Assembly: GCA_017407205.1 (NCBI GenBank)
Contig: JAFQXA010000029.1
Location: forward strand, 1-40,552
Source of the DNA: Clostridia bacterium
GTDB lineage: Bacteria > Bacillota > Clostridia > Christensenellales > CAG-138
DNA: 40,552 nt
Direction: 5' to 3'
A program made the translations under genes and the position numbers. Numbering within the stretch: position 1 is the first letter of the stretch; each line of letters opens with the position of its first letter. This document shows positions 1 to 8,514 of the stretch, piece after piece. A model generated the notes under the pieces. That model did not search any database and was not told the DNA's origin. It saw only the letters and a list, made by a program, of their open reading frames with translations.

Positions 1-11
1 ATATCAATATC

Positions 12-98
12 GGCTTTTTTCGCTTTTTCAAAAAACCGTTCGCTTTTTTCGCTTTTCAAAAAAACCGTTCGCTTTTTCGGTTTTTGAAAGGCTTTTTT
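12..98 (+). repeat. 29-bp tandem repeat ending in a terminator-like hairpin
   Basis: A unit of the form GCTTTTTTCGCTTTTTC followed by an A-run and CCGTT repeats with a 29-base period (about 12-40 and 41-69), then a diverged partial copy. The last part can fold: the A-run plus CCG at 58-67 pairs with CGG plus the T-run at 78-85, followed by TTTTTT at 93-98. It may be a Rho-independent terminator for a gene outside the window. The rest of 1-190 shows no gene. Confidence 0.45.
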
Positions 99-192
99 AG
101 CCCGAAACATTGACTTTTAAATAACGAGACGTTAAAGTCTAACCTTTCCTGTTTATATATAGAGAAAATTTAATAAAAAATGCGTTTTTATG

Positions 193-221
193 TTGAAATT
201 GCAAATGAAGTGTGATATATA
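193..221 (+). promoter_or_regulatory. SigA-type promoter of hppA
   Basis: TTGAAA at 193-198, a 17-base spacer and TATATA at 216-221, with an upstream TG (213-214) giving an extended -10. Transcription would begin near 228, downstream of the upstream in-frame ATG at 190, which supports the ATG at 295 as the true start. Confidence 0.6.
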
Positions 222-294
222 TTATGCTGTCAAGAGTTGGGCGAAATGCCTAAAAATATATACTTGGCGTAGAAGAAAGGGAAGAGGGAAAGAA

Positions 295-2496
295 ATGATT
301 ACTTCAACAAGTACAATTCTCGTGCTGCTTGTTTGTGCAGCGCTCCTCGCTCTTGCTTTCGCCGCATTCAACTTCATGAAAGTGAAGAAGATGGACGAAG
401 GTACAGAGAAAATGAAGGAGATTGCTTCGGCAATCCGCGTTGGTGCAAACGCATTCATCAACTATGAGTACAAGGTACTCGCAATCGTTATCGTTTTGAT
501 TGCAATAGTACTTGCTGTTCTCACAACCTGGTCAGCAGGTATAGCACTTCTTATCGGTGCTGTAATGAGCGCATCTGCAGGTATGGTTGGTATGAAGATT
601 GCAACATACGCAAACGTTCGTGTTTCAAACGAAGCTCGTTTGACAAAGGACATTGGCAAGACTGTTAAGGTTGCTTTCCGCGGCGGCTCCGTTATGGGTC
701 TTTGCGTTGGCGGCTTTGCACTCCTTGGCTTGTTCATCGTTTATGTTGTATTCGGCTTTGTTTTGGGCTATGCAGAGGAAGCACAGCTTCAGCTCATGCC
801 TCACTGGTTGTTCTCAGGTGTTGAAGGACTTAAGACGGTTCCTTTCACAGCTACACTTTCAGGTTATGCACTTGGCTGCTCAATCGTAGCAATGTTTAAC
901 CGTGTTGGCGGCGGTATCTATACAAAGGCTGCTGATATGGGTGCTGACCTTGTTGGTAAGACAGAAGCTCACATCCCCGAAGACGATCCGCGTAACCCTG
1001 CTACTATCGCAGATAACGTAGGTGACAACGTTGGTGACGTTGCAGGTTTGGGTTCAGACTTGCTTGAAAGCTATATCGGTTCAATCGCTTCTGCAATCAT
1101 TTTGGCCTTCCATCTCTTCTCAACATCAAACAGTGCAGCTTTCACAGGCGAAGTTCTTAACAAGATGCTTCTTTACCCCTTGGCATTCGTTGCTATCGGC
1201 CTCATTGCTTGCTGCGTAGGCGTTGCATTCTTGCTTTTCAAAAAGGGCATGTCAAAGGATCCTCATAAGGACCTTAATGGTGCAACATATGTTTCAGCAG
1301 GTTTGACAATCGTTCTCGGTTTCGTTATCAGCTACTTGTTCTTCAACGGTGCATCAGCTGAACAGTTTGAAATAATGGGCTTCAAGCTCGGTTATATTTC
1401 TCCCTGGATCGGTGCTGCTATCGGTATCATCGCAGGTGTTGTAATCGGTGCTATAACAGAGCATTACACAAGTGCTGACTATAAGTCCACAAAGATGCTC
1501 GCAGGTGCTTCACTTGAAGGTCCTGCCCTCACAATCACACAGGGCTTGGCACTCGGCATGAAGAGTACAATGGCTCCTTGTATTGTTCTTGGTGCAGGCA
1601 TCATCGTATCATTCTTGATTTCAGGCTTCTATGGCGTTGCAATGGCAGCTGTAGGTATGCTCTCATTTGTTACAGCTACAGTTTCAGTTGATACATACGG
1701 CCCCATCAGCGATAACGCAGGCGGTATTGCTGAAATGAGCGGTCTTGAACCCGAAGTTCGCAGAATTACCGATACACTTGACTCCGTTGGTAATACAACA
1801 GCAGCTATCGGTAAGGGCTTCGCTATCGGTTCGGGCGCTTTGGCAGCATTGTCACTCATGATTTCATTCATTTATTCCTACACGGATGAGGTTTCACTCA
1901 ACATCGTTAACGCTATGACTTTGTCAGGTGCTATAATCGGTGGTGCATTGCCGTTCTTGTTCTCGGGTATGCTCATTGACGCAGTTGCAAAGGCAGCTCG
2001 TAAGATGGTTGACGAAGTTCGTCGTCAGTTCAGAGAAATCCCCGGCATCCTCGATGGTACAGCAAAGCCCGATTATAAGACATGTATTGAAATTTCATCA
2101 AAGGGTGCTATCGGCGAAATGAAGGTTCCTTCATTGCTCGCAATCGCAGTTCCCGTAGTTTGCGGCTTCATCTTTGGACCCGAATTTGTTGGCGGTATGA
2201 TTATCGGTTCAACAATTGCAGCTATCATGATTGCTATATTCTGTGGCAATTCCGGCGGCGCTTGGGATAATGCTAAGAAGTACATTGAAACAGGCGCAAT
2301 CAAGGGCCATGCTAAGGGTTCACCCGCTCATGATGCAGCAGTTGTTGGCGACACAGTTGGCGATCCTTTGAAGGATACAGTTGGTCCCTGCTTGGATATC
2401 TTCATCAAGATCATGTCCACAGTAGCTCTTACATTCGTATGCGTATTCAAAGATTTCAATCTTTGGGATGTTATAAGAGGCTTCTTCGGTATGTAA
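295..2496 (+). CDS. hppA: Membrane-bound cation-translocating pyrophosphatase
   Basis: Hydrolyses pyrophosphate at the cytoplasmic face and pumps H+ and/or Na+ across the membrane. The 733-residue length and about 16 hydrophobic segments fit the family. Diagnostic motifs are KAADMGADLVGKTE, DDPRNPATIADNVGDNVGD and, near the C-terminus, GDTVGDPLKDTVGP, which bind Mg-PPi. GNTTAAIGKG has Ala and Gly where K+-independent enzymes have Lys and Thr, so it should be K+-dependent. The Glu in DLLESYIGS sits where Na+-transporting relatives have their gate Glu, so Na+ or Na+/H+ pumping is likely (inference). The ATG at 295 follows GGGAAGAGGGAAAG; an in-frame ATG at 190 lies upstream of the predicted transcription start and adds a tail foreign to the family. 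The gene is monocistronic, with a terminator at 2517. Confidence 0.96.
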   Translation: MITSTSTILVLLVCAALLALAFAAFNFMKVKKMDEGTEKMKEIASAIRVGANAFINYEYKVLAIVIVLIAIVLAVLTTWSAGIALLIGAVMSASAGMVGMKIATYANVRVSNEARLTKDIGKTVKVAFRGGSVMGLCVGGFALLGLFIVYVVFGFVLGYAEEAQLQLMPHWLFSGVEGLKTVPFTATLSGYALGCSIVAMFNRVGGGIYTKAADMGADLVGKTEAHIPEDDPRNPATIADNVGDNVGDVAGLGSDLLESYIGSIASAIILAFHLFSTSNSAAFTGEVLNKMLLYPLAFVAIGLIACCVGVAFLLFKKGMSKDPHKDLNGATYVSAGLTIVLGFVISYLFFNGASAEQFEIMGFKLGYISPWIGAAIGIIAGVVIGAITEHYTSADYKSTKMLAGASLEGPALTITQGLALGMKSTMAPCIVLGAGIIVSFLISGFYGVAMAAVGMLSFVTATVSVDTYGPISDNAGGIAEMSGLEPEVRRITDTLDSVGNTTAAIGKGFAIGSGALAALSLMISFIYSYTDEVSLNIVNAMTLSGAIIGGALPFLFSGMLIDAVAKAARKMVDEVRRQFREIPGILDGTAKPDYKTCIEISSKGAIGEMKVPSLLAIAVPVVCGFIFGPEFVGGMIIGSTIAAIMIAIFCGNSGGAWDNAKKYIETGAIKGHAKGSPAHDAAVVGDTVGDPLKDTVGPCLDIFIKIMSTVALTFVCVFKDFNLWDVIRGFFGM

Positions 2497-2516
2497 TCGA
2501 ATAAACAGATGATTTT

Positions 2517-2553
2517 AATAAAGTTGGGTAATCTCTTACCCAACTTTATTTTT
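2517..2553 (+). terminator. Rho-independent terminator of hppA
   Basis: A perfect 14-base inverted repeat, AATAAAGTTGGGTA (2517-2530) with its complement at 2537-2550, a six-base loop and a trailing T-run. Confidence 0.9.
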
Positions 2554-2591
2554 GTCTACATGAAATGTAATATAAAGCTTTTAAAAAGGTC

Positions 2592-2620
2592 TGTTAAAAA
2601 AATAATAGAGATGTTATAAT
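2592..2620 (+). promoter_or_regulatory. Extended -10 promoter of the radical SAM/PqqD cassette
   Basis: TGT followed by a perfect TATAAT at 2615-2620. The -35 region is poor (TGTTAA/TTAAAA around 2592-2599), as is usual with an extended -10. The expected start of transcription, seven bases past the -10, is the A of the ATG at 2627, so the first mRNA of the cassette would be leaderless. Confidence 0.65.
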
Positions 2621-2626
2621 ATTGAA

Positions 2627-3511
2627 ATGAATATACATTCGGTAAAAACTTATAAAATAGCGGACGTTTTTATAAGCATGGATATATGGCAGGATTTGCC
2701 GAGCTTTTCTATGCTTGAGCCGTTTGCTTGCAAAGACGGCGAAAAAGGCGAGCAGAGCATAGCGGTGTTGGTCCGTGTGGGCGAAGCGGTTGATAAGGAG
2801 AATTTAAGACTCCTTTCAAAGTTTGATAAATACAGCCTGTATGAAGATGATGAGTATTTTTATCGCTTTTATACGGAAGGATTTGTTGACGGCTTTGGCG
2901 AATATGCCTGTACGTGTATTAAAAAGGGGCAGTTTTCCCGTGTGGACTGCACCGTGTTTGAGGGAAAGACTGGTGCTGTGCCTGAAATGAGGCATTTGCT
3001 TGATATATTGCCCATTGAAGTATTGATGCTGAATTTTTCAAAAATACTTCTTCACTCGTCCTACGTTGTTCACAACGGCAAGGCGATACTTTTCACAGCC
3101 CCCTGCGGAACAGGCAAGTCCACCCAGGCGAGCTTATGGGAAACTCACGAGAATGCAAGGATAATAAACGGAGACAGGGCGATTATAGGCAAGGACGGAA
3201 ACGGTACTTTTTGTGCATACGGCGTGCCGTTTTGCGGTTCTTCAAAAATTTCTGAGAATGTTACAATGCCGATAGGTGCGATAGTTGTATTAAGGCAGGC
3301 AAAGGAAAATACGCTGGAAAGGCTTTCTGCCATTTCAGCATTTAAGAATATATACAGCGAATTAACGCTTTGTAATCTTGACGGTTATGCCGTTCAAAGA
3401 GCAATGGATGTACTTGAAGAATTGATAAAGGCGGTACCCGTTTATATGCTTTCATGTACGAAAGACGAACGGGCGGTAGAGATTCTGAAAAAGGCTATTG
3501 AAACGGAGTAA
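2627..3511 (+). CDS. HprK-like (HPr kinase-related) P-loop kinase, PqqD-cassette type
   Basis: The C-terminal half (about residues 140-290) resembles the HPr kinase/PEPCK-type domain. A P-loop, APCGTGKST, lies at residues 158-166, followed by NGDRAII at about 181-187 in the position of the family's metal-binding acidic motif. True HprK has a double Asp there and a longer C-terminal region, neither seen here, and HPr is not an obvious substrate. Related kinases occur with PqqD proteins, nucleotidyltransferases and in lasso-peptide clusters, where some phosphorylate the peptide. The N-terminal 130 residues are not recognised. It is the first gene of the cassette and ends 7 bases before the radical SAM ATG. 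There is no Shine-Dalgarno site, and the ATG coincides with the predicted transcription start. Substrate unknown. Confidence 0.75.
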   Translation: MNIHSVKTYKIADVFISMDIWQDLPSFSMLEPFACKDGEKGEQSIAVLVRVGEAVDKENLRLLSKFDKYSLYEDDEYFYRFYTEGFVDGFGEYACTCIKKGQFSRVDCTVFEGKTGAVPEMRHLLDILPIEVLMLNFSKILLHSSYVVHNGKAILFTAPCGTGKSTQASLWETHENARIINGDRAIIGKDGNGTFCAYGVPFCGSSKISENVTMPIGAIVVLRQAKENTLERLSAISAFKNIYSELTLCNLDGYAVQRAMDVLEELIKAVPVYMLSCTKDERAVEILKKAIETE

Positions 3512-3518
3512 GAGTTAT

Positions 3519-4670
3519 ATGGAGGCTGGCAACTTAAGAAAAGCGGAAATATCACGAGCACTCATGAACAAAGCTGCAAGGCGGAGAATACCGCTTTCGG
3601 GTATGTTTGAGCTTACTGCAAGGTGCAATCTCAATTGCAGAATGTGCTATGTAAGAAGGAGTGAAGCACAGGTCAGGGAGATGGGCGGTGAGCTTGGCTT
3701 GAATGACTGGCTCAAACTTGCAGAAGAAGCAAGGGAAGAAGGGCTTTTGTTTCTGCTGCTTACGGGCGGTGAGCCTTTTATGCTTCCGTATTTCAAAGAG
3801 CTTTACACAGAGCTTTCAAAAATGGGCTTCATGATAACCATAAACAGCAACGGTACCATGATTGATGAAAAATGTGTTGAGTGGCTTTCCAAGATTCCGC
3901 CGAGCAGACTGAGGATTACTCTTTATGGTGCAAGTGAGGAGAACTATTTCAACCTTTGTCGTCAAAAGGGTATGTACGAAAGGACTCTTAAGGCTTTGGA
4001 CTTACTGAAAGAGACCGATATTCTGACCCGTGTAATGATGACGCTTACGCCCTATAATGTAAACGATTATGAAAACATATTGAGGGTTGCCGAGGAGCGT
4101 GATATGCACTTCCAGGCATCATCGTATATTTTCCCACCGTACAGGCGTGATGAAAAGGATCCCGGCAAGGCGGTAAGACTGTCTGCTTGCGAGGCGGCAC
4201 GTTTTACGGTTTTGTCCGACAGACGGAACAATGACGAAAAGGGATTTTTAAACCTTGCAGAATACAGAATGAAACAATCGGACAGCGTTTCGGATTTTGA
4301 CGATGATTGCATGAAGGATGAAGGGCAGCCAATGCGTTGCCATGCAGGGCGCTCTACTTTCTGGATAAATTGGCAAGGTATTATGACGCCTTGCGGAATG
4401 ATTCCGTCTCCTGCAAGTGAGCCTTTGAAAATTGGGTTTAAACCTGCGTGGGATGAGATAACCGCCAAGATGGATGAGATACGGTTGCCGTCAAAGTGCG
4501 AAAACTGCAAGTACAGCCGTTCATGCCCTGCGTGCGGTGCGGCAATATACTGCGAAACAGGTAAGTTTGATGAAGTTCCTGCATACTGCTGTGAAATGGC
4601 AGAGGCTACGGATAAATACACAAGAGAAATGTATAACGAAATCAAGCAAAAAATTGAGACAGAGAACTGA
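3519..4670 (+). CDS. Radical SAM/SPASM domain enzyme
   Basis: The 383-residue protein has the radical SAM cluster motif CNLNCRMC (Cys 36, 40 and 43), then a GGEP motif for SAM binding. A C-terminal SPASM-type Cys-rich region starts at CHAGRSTFWINW and continues with CENCKYSRSCPACG and a final CC pair, expected to hold auxiliary Fe-S clusters. Such enzymes usually modify ribosomal peptides (thioether, C-C links, epimerisation or decarboxylation) and often need a PqqD-like carrier, encoded here at 8980. I chose the ATG at 3519 because GGAG at 3505-3508 precedes it by 10 bases; an in-frame TTG at 3498 would overlap the upstream gene and has no clear site. The product modified is unknown. Confidence 0.9.
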   Translation: MEAGNLRKAEISRALMNKAARRRIPLSGMFELTARCNLNCRMCYVRRSEAQVREMGGELGLNDWLKLAEEAREEGLLFLLLTGGEPFMLPYFKELYTELSKMGFMITINSNGTMIDEKCVEWLSKIPPSRLRITLYGASEENYFNLCRQKGMYERTLKALDLLKETDILTRVMMTLTPYNVNDYENILRVAEERDMHFQASSYIFPPYRRDEKDPGKAVRLSACEAARFTVLSDRRNNDEKGFLNLAEYRMKQSDSVSDFDDDCMKDEGQPMRCHAGRSTFWINWQGIMTPCGMIPSPASEPLKIGFKPAWDEITAKMDEIRLPSKCENCKYSRSCPACGAAIYCETGKFDEVPAYCCEMAEATDKYTREMYNEIKQKIETEN

Positions 4671-4687
4671 AAAAGAGGAGAAGAGAA

Positions 4688-5602
4688 ATGGCTGATAAGA
4701 ACAAGAAAGAGGCTGCAAAAACAGCACGAATAAGAAAAGAAAAGATGAGAGCAAAGTATAAAAAGCACGCCATAATCGGTGCGATTATTGCTGTTGTTCT
4801 GATTGTTGCAGTTGTTTTGCTGCTTGTTTTGGGCGGTAATGAAAAGCCCGATGACGGAACATATACGGACAAAGAATTACAGGATATTCTTAATTCGATA
4901 GCAACGGCAGACCCCATGCAGGTTGTGGAGCCGACTCAAGGTACTTTGGTAACATTGGAGCCCGTGGCAACTCCGTTCTTTGCAGAAAAAATAGAGCTTG
5001 ACCCTGAAAAAATGAATAAGGTAACGGCATCAGGCTTGACATTCCCTTACGTTATTCCCGAAATGGATGTAACGATTCTCATGATAAGCTCATACTCAGG
5101 TCCTTTTATTGAGGACGGCAGTAATGAATATGTTGAGAACTGCACAGCAATCCTTATAAGGAACACGGGCGACACGGTTTTGGAATATGCTGAAATTCCG
5201 TTTATTATAAACAACGAGAAGGAAGCTTTGTTTAAGGTTTCAATGCTTCCGCCCGAGTCTTGTGCTATAGTCCTCGACTCAAATAAGAACACATTCTTCA
5301 AGGACGATGCTTACATGGTTTCACCGGGCGGTGCAAGCCGTAAAGAAGCACTCGAGCTTAATGTTGACAAGATTGGCGTATTGGGAGATGTAAAGCAGCT
5401 TACTGTCAAAAACCTCACGGACGCATCCTATAAACGCGTTGTCATATGCTACAAAAACCTTTATATGGAGGGCTTGTATTTCGGCGGTATAGCATATGCT
5501 CGCACGTTTGAAAACCTTGAAGCAAAGGGAGAAATGACACTCGGTGCAGATAACTATTATCCCGAGGTTTGTCAGATCCTGAAAGTAGATGTATACGAGT
5601 AA
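4688..5602 (+). CDS. Membrane-anchored protein with extracytoplasmic domain, unknown family
   Basis: I do not recognise the family. The 304-residue protein has a Lys/Arg-rich cytoplasmic N-terminus (about residues 1-27), one hydrophobic segment (about 28-49), a Thr/Pro-rich linker to about residue 95, and a C-terminal domain of roughly 200 residues with alternating hydrophobic patterns typical of beta-sandwich folds. It has a near-ideal ribosome site, AGAGGAGAAGAG, before the ATG. It is embedded in the radical SAM/PqqD cassette and overlaps the next gene by 14 bases, so co-expression is very likely. It could be a substrate, an export accessory or a surface anchor for the cassette product; the sequence does not decide. 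Confidence 0.8.
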   Translation: MADKNKKEAAKTARIRKEKMRAKYKKHAIIGAIIAVVLIVAVVLLLVLGGNEKPDDGTYTDKELQDILNSIATADPMQVVEPTQGTLVTLEPVATPFFAEKIELDPEKMNKVTASGLTFPYVIPEMDVTILMISSYSGPFIEDGSNEYVENCTAILIRNTGDTVLEYAEIPFIINNEKEALFKVSMLPPESCAIVLDSNKNTFFKDDAYMVSPGGASRKEALELNVDKIGVLGDVKQLTVKNLTDASYKRVVICYKNLYMEGLYFGGIAYARTFENLEAKGEMTLGADNYYPEVCQILKVDVYE

Positions 5603-6779
5603 AGAGCAGCTTTTGCTGCTTGCATGTTCATACTTCAACAATACTCCGTCAAAGATTGTACTTCAAAAGACGGAGACTCTCGCATGGAAAGAGCTGATTT
5701 TTTCAGCCCGTATTCACTCGGTGCTGCCGATGGTGTACGATGCACTCTGCATGGCTCAGGATAAGGAGCAGATTCCTCAGGAAGTTCTTATGTCAATGCG
5801 TGAACTGGCACTGCCTAAAATCGGCGTGGGAATGAATAAGAGAGTAGCTTTTAAGAAAGTTTATTCTTCCCTGAAAGACCGCGGAATAACGCCTTTTGTA
5901 ATAAAAGGAAGTGCACTTGCCTGCCTATACGAAAAGGGAGATTTAAGGATATCCAGCGATGAAGATATACTCATATCCGAAAATGAAGTTGAACCTTTAA
6001 AAAAAGCACTTGCCGATTTGGGTTTTGAGCTTCTGGGGGTAAGTGAGAACGGAACGGTTTATAATTTTTTAAATCGCAAGAAAATGCTTTCAATCGAGGT
6101 GCATACAACTCTCTTTATGAAAGAGCTTAACGATGGAAGGTATGCATCGATTTTTGAAGATGAGCTTTTAAGCACGGAGCGTGACGGTTTTAAGGTTTTA
6201 GACCCTACAACTGAGCTTTTGTTTTTGATTTGTCACGCTGCAAAGCACTTTGCCTTGTCGGGATTTGGAATAAGGCAGGTTATGGACATACTTAAAGTTG
6301 CAAGCGTATACCATGGCGAGATTGATTTTGAACTGATTCTTGAAAAGACCGGGAAGATTGGCTTGCACATTTTTGCGGCAACGCTTTTGAAAGTAGGCGA
6401 GGAGTATTTTAATACTTTCAAAGTACCCTCATGCCTTGCACAGTATGCAAAAAACACGAAACCGCTTCTTGATGATGTTTTAGAAGGCGGAGTTTTCGGA
6501 AGAAGTGATAAAACACGTGCGGCAAGTGTACGCATAACGATGAATGCAGCGGAGGGAAACAACAAATTTCCGCTTATAAAGGCACTTTTCCCCCCGTTTG
6601 TTGAGATGGTAAAGATTTATCCCAAGCTTGAAAAGATGCAACTTCTTCTGCCCGTGTACTGGATAATGCGCCTTGTAAAATGGGCTGCGGTACAGGGTAA
6701 GGATTCTTTAAAAACGCTTGCGGTGGGAAGAAAAAGAACAAAACTTTTAAAGAGGTACGGGCTTGGAAAAGCAGGATAA
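5589..6779 (+). CDS. Nucleotidyltransferase-fold protein (NTP_transf_5 type)
   Basis: The 396-residue protein matches the uncharacterised nucleotidyltransferase family often found in RiPP and HprK/PqqD clusters. The pattern FVIKGSALACLY followed by R120 and SDEDILI (D124, D126) fits that family's KG...R...D-x-D core, where the Asp pair would bind metal. The remainder is helical with no other domain I can name. It probably transfers a nucleotide or phosphate-containing group to a small molecule, peptide or protein, but no substrate is established for most members. It starts inside the end of the upstream gene (14-base overlap) with only a weak ribosome site, implying translational coupling, and itself overlaps the ABC gene by 17 bases. 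Confidence 0.8.
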   Translation: MYTSKEQLLLLACSYFNNTPSKIVLQKTETLAWKELIFSARIHSVLPMVYDALCMAQDKEQIPQEVLMSMRELALPKIGVGMNKRVAFKKVYSSLKDRGITPFVIKGSALACLYEKGDLRISSDEDILISENEVEPLKKALADLGFELLGVSENGTVYNFLNRKKMLSIEVHTTLFMKELNDGRYASIFEDELLSTERDGFKVLDPTTELLFLICHAAKHFALSGFGIRQVMDILKVASVYHGEIDFELILEKTGKIGLHIFAATLLKVGEEYFNTFKVPSCLAQYAKNTKPLLDDVLEGGVFGRSDKTRAASVRITMNAAEGNNKFPLIKALFPPFVEMVKIYPKLEKMQLLLPVYWIMRLVKWAAVQGKDSLKTLAVGRKRTKLLKRYGLGKAG

Positions 6780-8514
6780 GGCAAAGAGAGAAAAGCAGTC
6801 TTTGCGTATGACCTTAACTGAATTAAAGTGGATGTACGGCTATGCAAAAAAGTATAAGCATTTCGTGCTTATTTATCTTGTTATCGGCATTGTCGGTACG
6901 GTCATGTCCTTGCTTTCGGCTCTTGCCACAAAATATCTCATAGACGCTGTTACGGGCACGGGCGACATGCCGATAGTAAATGCTGCTTGTTTCATGGTGG
7001 GTATGACATTCGGCAACATAGCATCAAAAGCTATTTGCAGCAGAATCGGTGCAAAAATAAGCGTAAAAGTACAGAACGAGATACAGTACGAAATTTATGA
7101 GCGCATAATGGGCGCAGAGTGGGAATCTCTCAATGAATACAGAAGCGGTGACCTTTTAAACCGCTTGAATTCCGATGTTTCAACCGTTGCAAACGGTGTT
7201 ATAACCTTAATACCGTCCCTTATAACGCACGCAGTTCAGTTTATAGGCTCGTTTTTGCTCATTATGCATTATGATTATATTATGGCACTGATAGCGCTTG
7301 CAACGGCTCCTGTGACGCTTATTCTGTCAAAGGTGCTTTTGAACAGAATGAGTGAATACAGCAGGGAAATGCGAAAGATGTCGAGTGACATCATGGCGTT
7401 TCAGGATGAATCCTTTCAAAATCTTGAGTCCGTGAAGTCGTTTGGAATAAGCGAGAGATATCTTCATAATATGGTTTCGCTTCAGGATAAGTATAAGTCG
7501 AAGTATCTTGACTTTAACAGCTTCTCAATCAAAACTTCCGTTCTGATGGGCACAATGGGTTCGCTGGTTTCGTTTGCCTGCATGGGCTGGGGCGTTTACC
7601 GCCTGTGGTCGGGCATCATAACCTTTGGTACAATGACTCTGTTCCTGCAGTTGGCTTCACGGTTGTCATCTGCTTTTTCGCAGCTTGTATCAACCGTACC
7701 GAGTGCAATCTCGGCACTGGCAAGTGCAGGCAGAATAATGCCCGTAAGCGAAATTGAACAGGAGGAAATACTGTTCAGAAAAGAAGCTGGCGAAATCGAG
7801 AAAGAAGCCATCAAGCATGGCGTTTCTGTAGAGTTTAAGGATGTAAGCTTTGCTTACAAAGCGGGAAGCGATGTTTTGAAAAATATTAGCATAAAAGCAA
7901 ATCCGGGAGAGATAGTTGCAATAGTAGGTCCTTCGGGCGAGGGAAAGACAACGCTTATAAGGCTCATGCTTTCACTTGTACATACAAACGAAGGTACAGC
8001 ACTTGTCAAGTCAAACGGAAAAGCATGCAAAATCGGTGCGCAGACAAGAAAGCTTTTTTCCTATGTTCCGCAGGGCAATACTGTATTGCCCGGTTCGATT
8101 GCCGATAATATGCGTATTGTGAAAGAAAATGCTTCGGACAGCCAAATAAAAGAAGCACTTGAAACTGCCTGTGCGTATGAGTTTGTTGAAAAGATGCCAA
8201 ACGGTATAAATTCGCAGATAGGTGAGCAGGGAAAGGGCTTGAGCGAGGGACAGGCACAGCGCATATCGATTGCAAGAGCCGTTATAAAGGACGCTCCGAT
8301 ATTGCTGCTTGACGAGGCAACGAGTGCGCTTGATATTGCAACCGAGCGTAGGGTTTTGAAGAATATAATCAAGGCAAACCCACTTAAAACCTGCATAGTT
8401 ACAACGCACCGCCCGAGTGTGCTCAGTATGTGTGACAGAGTATATAAGGTTGAAAACACGGGCGTTATTGAGATCGATGAACAGGAATGTGAAAGGATGC
8501 TGATGGATTTCTAA
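6763..8514 (+). CDS. ABC exporter, fused membrane and ATPase domains
   Basis: The 583-residue half-transporter has about six membrane segments in residues 1-310 and an ATPase domain from about 350 onward. The ATPase has Walker A GPSGEGKTT, Q-loop YVPQGN, signature LSEGQ (the usual LSGGQ with one change), Walker B ILLLDEATSALD and switch His in VTTHR. It would work as a homodimer, exporting a peptide, lipid-linked product or drug-like molecule. There is no N-terminal C39 leader peptidase domain, so any leader removal would need another protease, such as the adjacent S26 peptidase. The TTG start at 6763 is preceded by AGAGG seven bases away; an ATG at 6808 is an alternative. Its stop overlaps the next ATG by one base. 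Confidence 0.92.
   Translation: MEKQDKAKREKQSLRMTLTELKWMYGYAKKYKHFVLIYLVIGIVGTVMSLLSALATKYLIDAVTGTGDMPIVNAACFMVGMTFGNIASKAICSRIGAKISVKVQNEIQYEIYERIMGAEWESLNEYRSGDLLNRLNSDVSTVANGVITLIPSLITHAVQFIGSFLLIMHYDYIMALIALATAPVTLILSKVLLNRMSEYSREMRKMSSDIMAFQDESFQNLESVKSFGISERYLHNMVSLQDKYKSKYLDFNSFSIKTSVLMGTMGSLVSFACMGWGVYRLWSGIITFGTMTLFLQLASRLSSAFSQLVSTVPSAISALASAGRIMPVSEIEQEEILFRKEAGEIEKEAIKHGVSVEFKDVSFAYKAGSDVLKNISIKANPGEIVAIVGPSGEGKTTLIRLMLSLVHTNEGTALVKSNGKACKIGAQTRKLFSYVPQGNTVLPGSIADNMRIVKENASDSQIKEALETACAYEFVEKMPNGINSQIGEQGKGLSEGQAQRISIARAVIKDAPILLLDEATSALDIATERRVLKNIIKANPLKTCIVTTHRPSVLSMCDRVYKVENTGVIEIDEQECERMLMDF

Noticed and set aside
12..98. CRISPR-like array
   Set aside because: The copies are directly adjacent with no unique spacers, and are low-complexity T/A runs.
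190..294. Upstream extension of hppA from the ATG at 190
   Set aside because: It adds 35 residues foreign to the family and begins upstream of a good promoter (193-221); the ATG at 295 has a strong ribosome site.
2497..2626. Precursor peptide gene ahead of the radical SAM cassette
   Set aside because: The gap is filled by the hppA terminator and the cassette promoter; no credible short coding frame with a start site remains.
4067..4768. 233-codon open frame on the minus strand
   Set aside because: It lies antisense to the radical SAM gene and the next gene's start, has no recognisable motif and no ribosome site of note.
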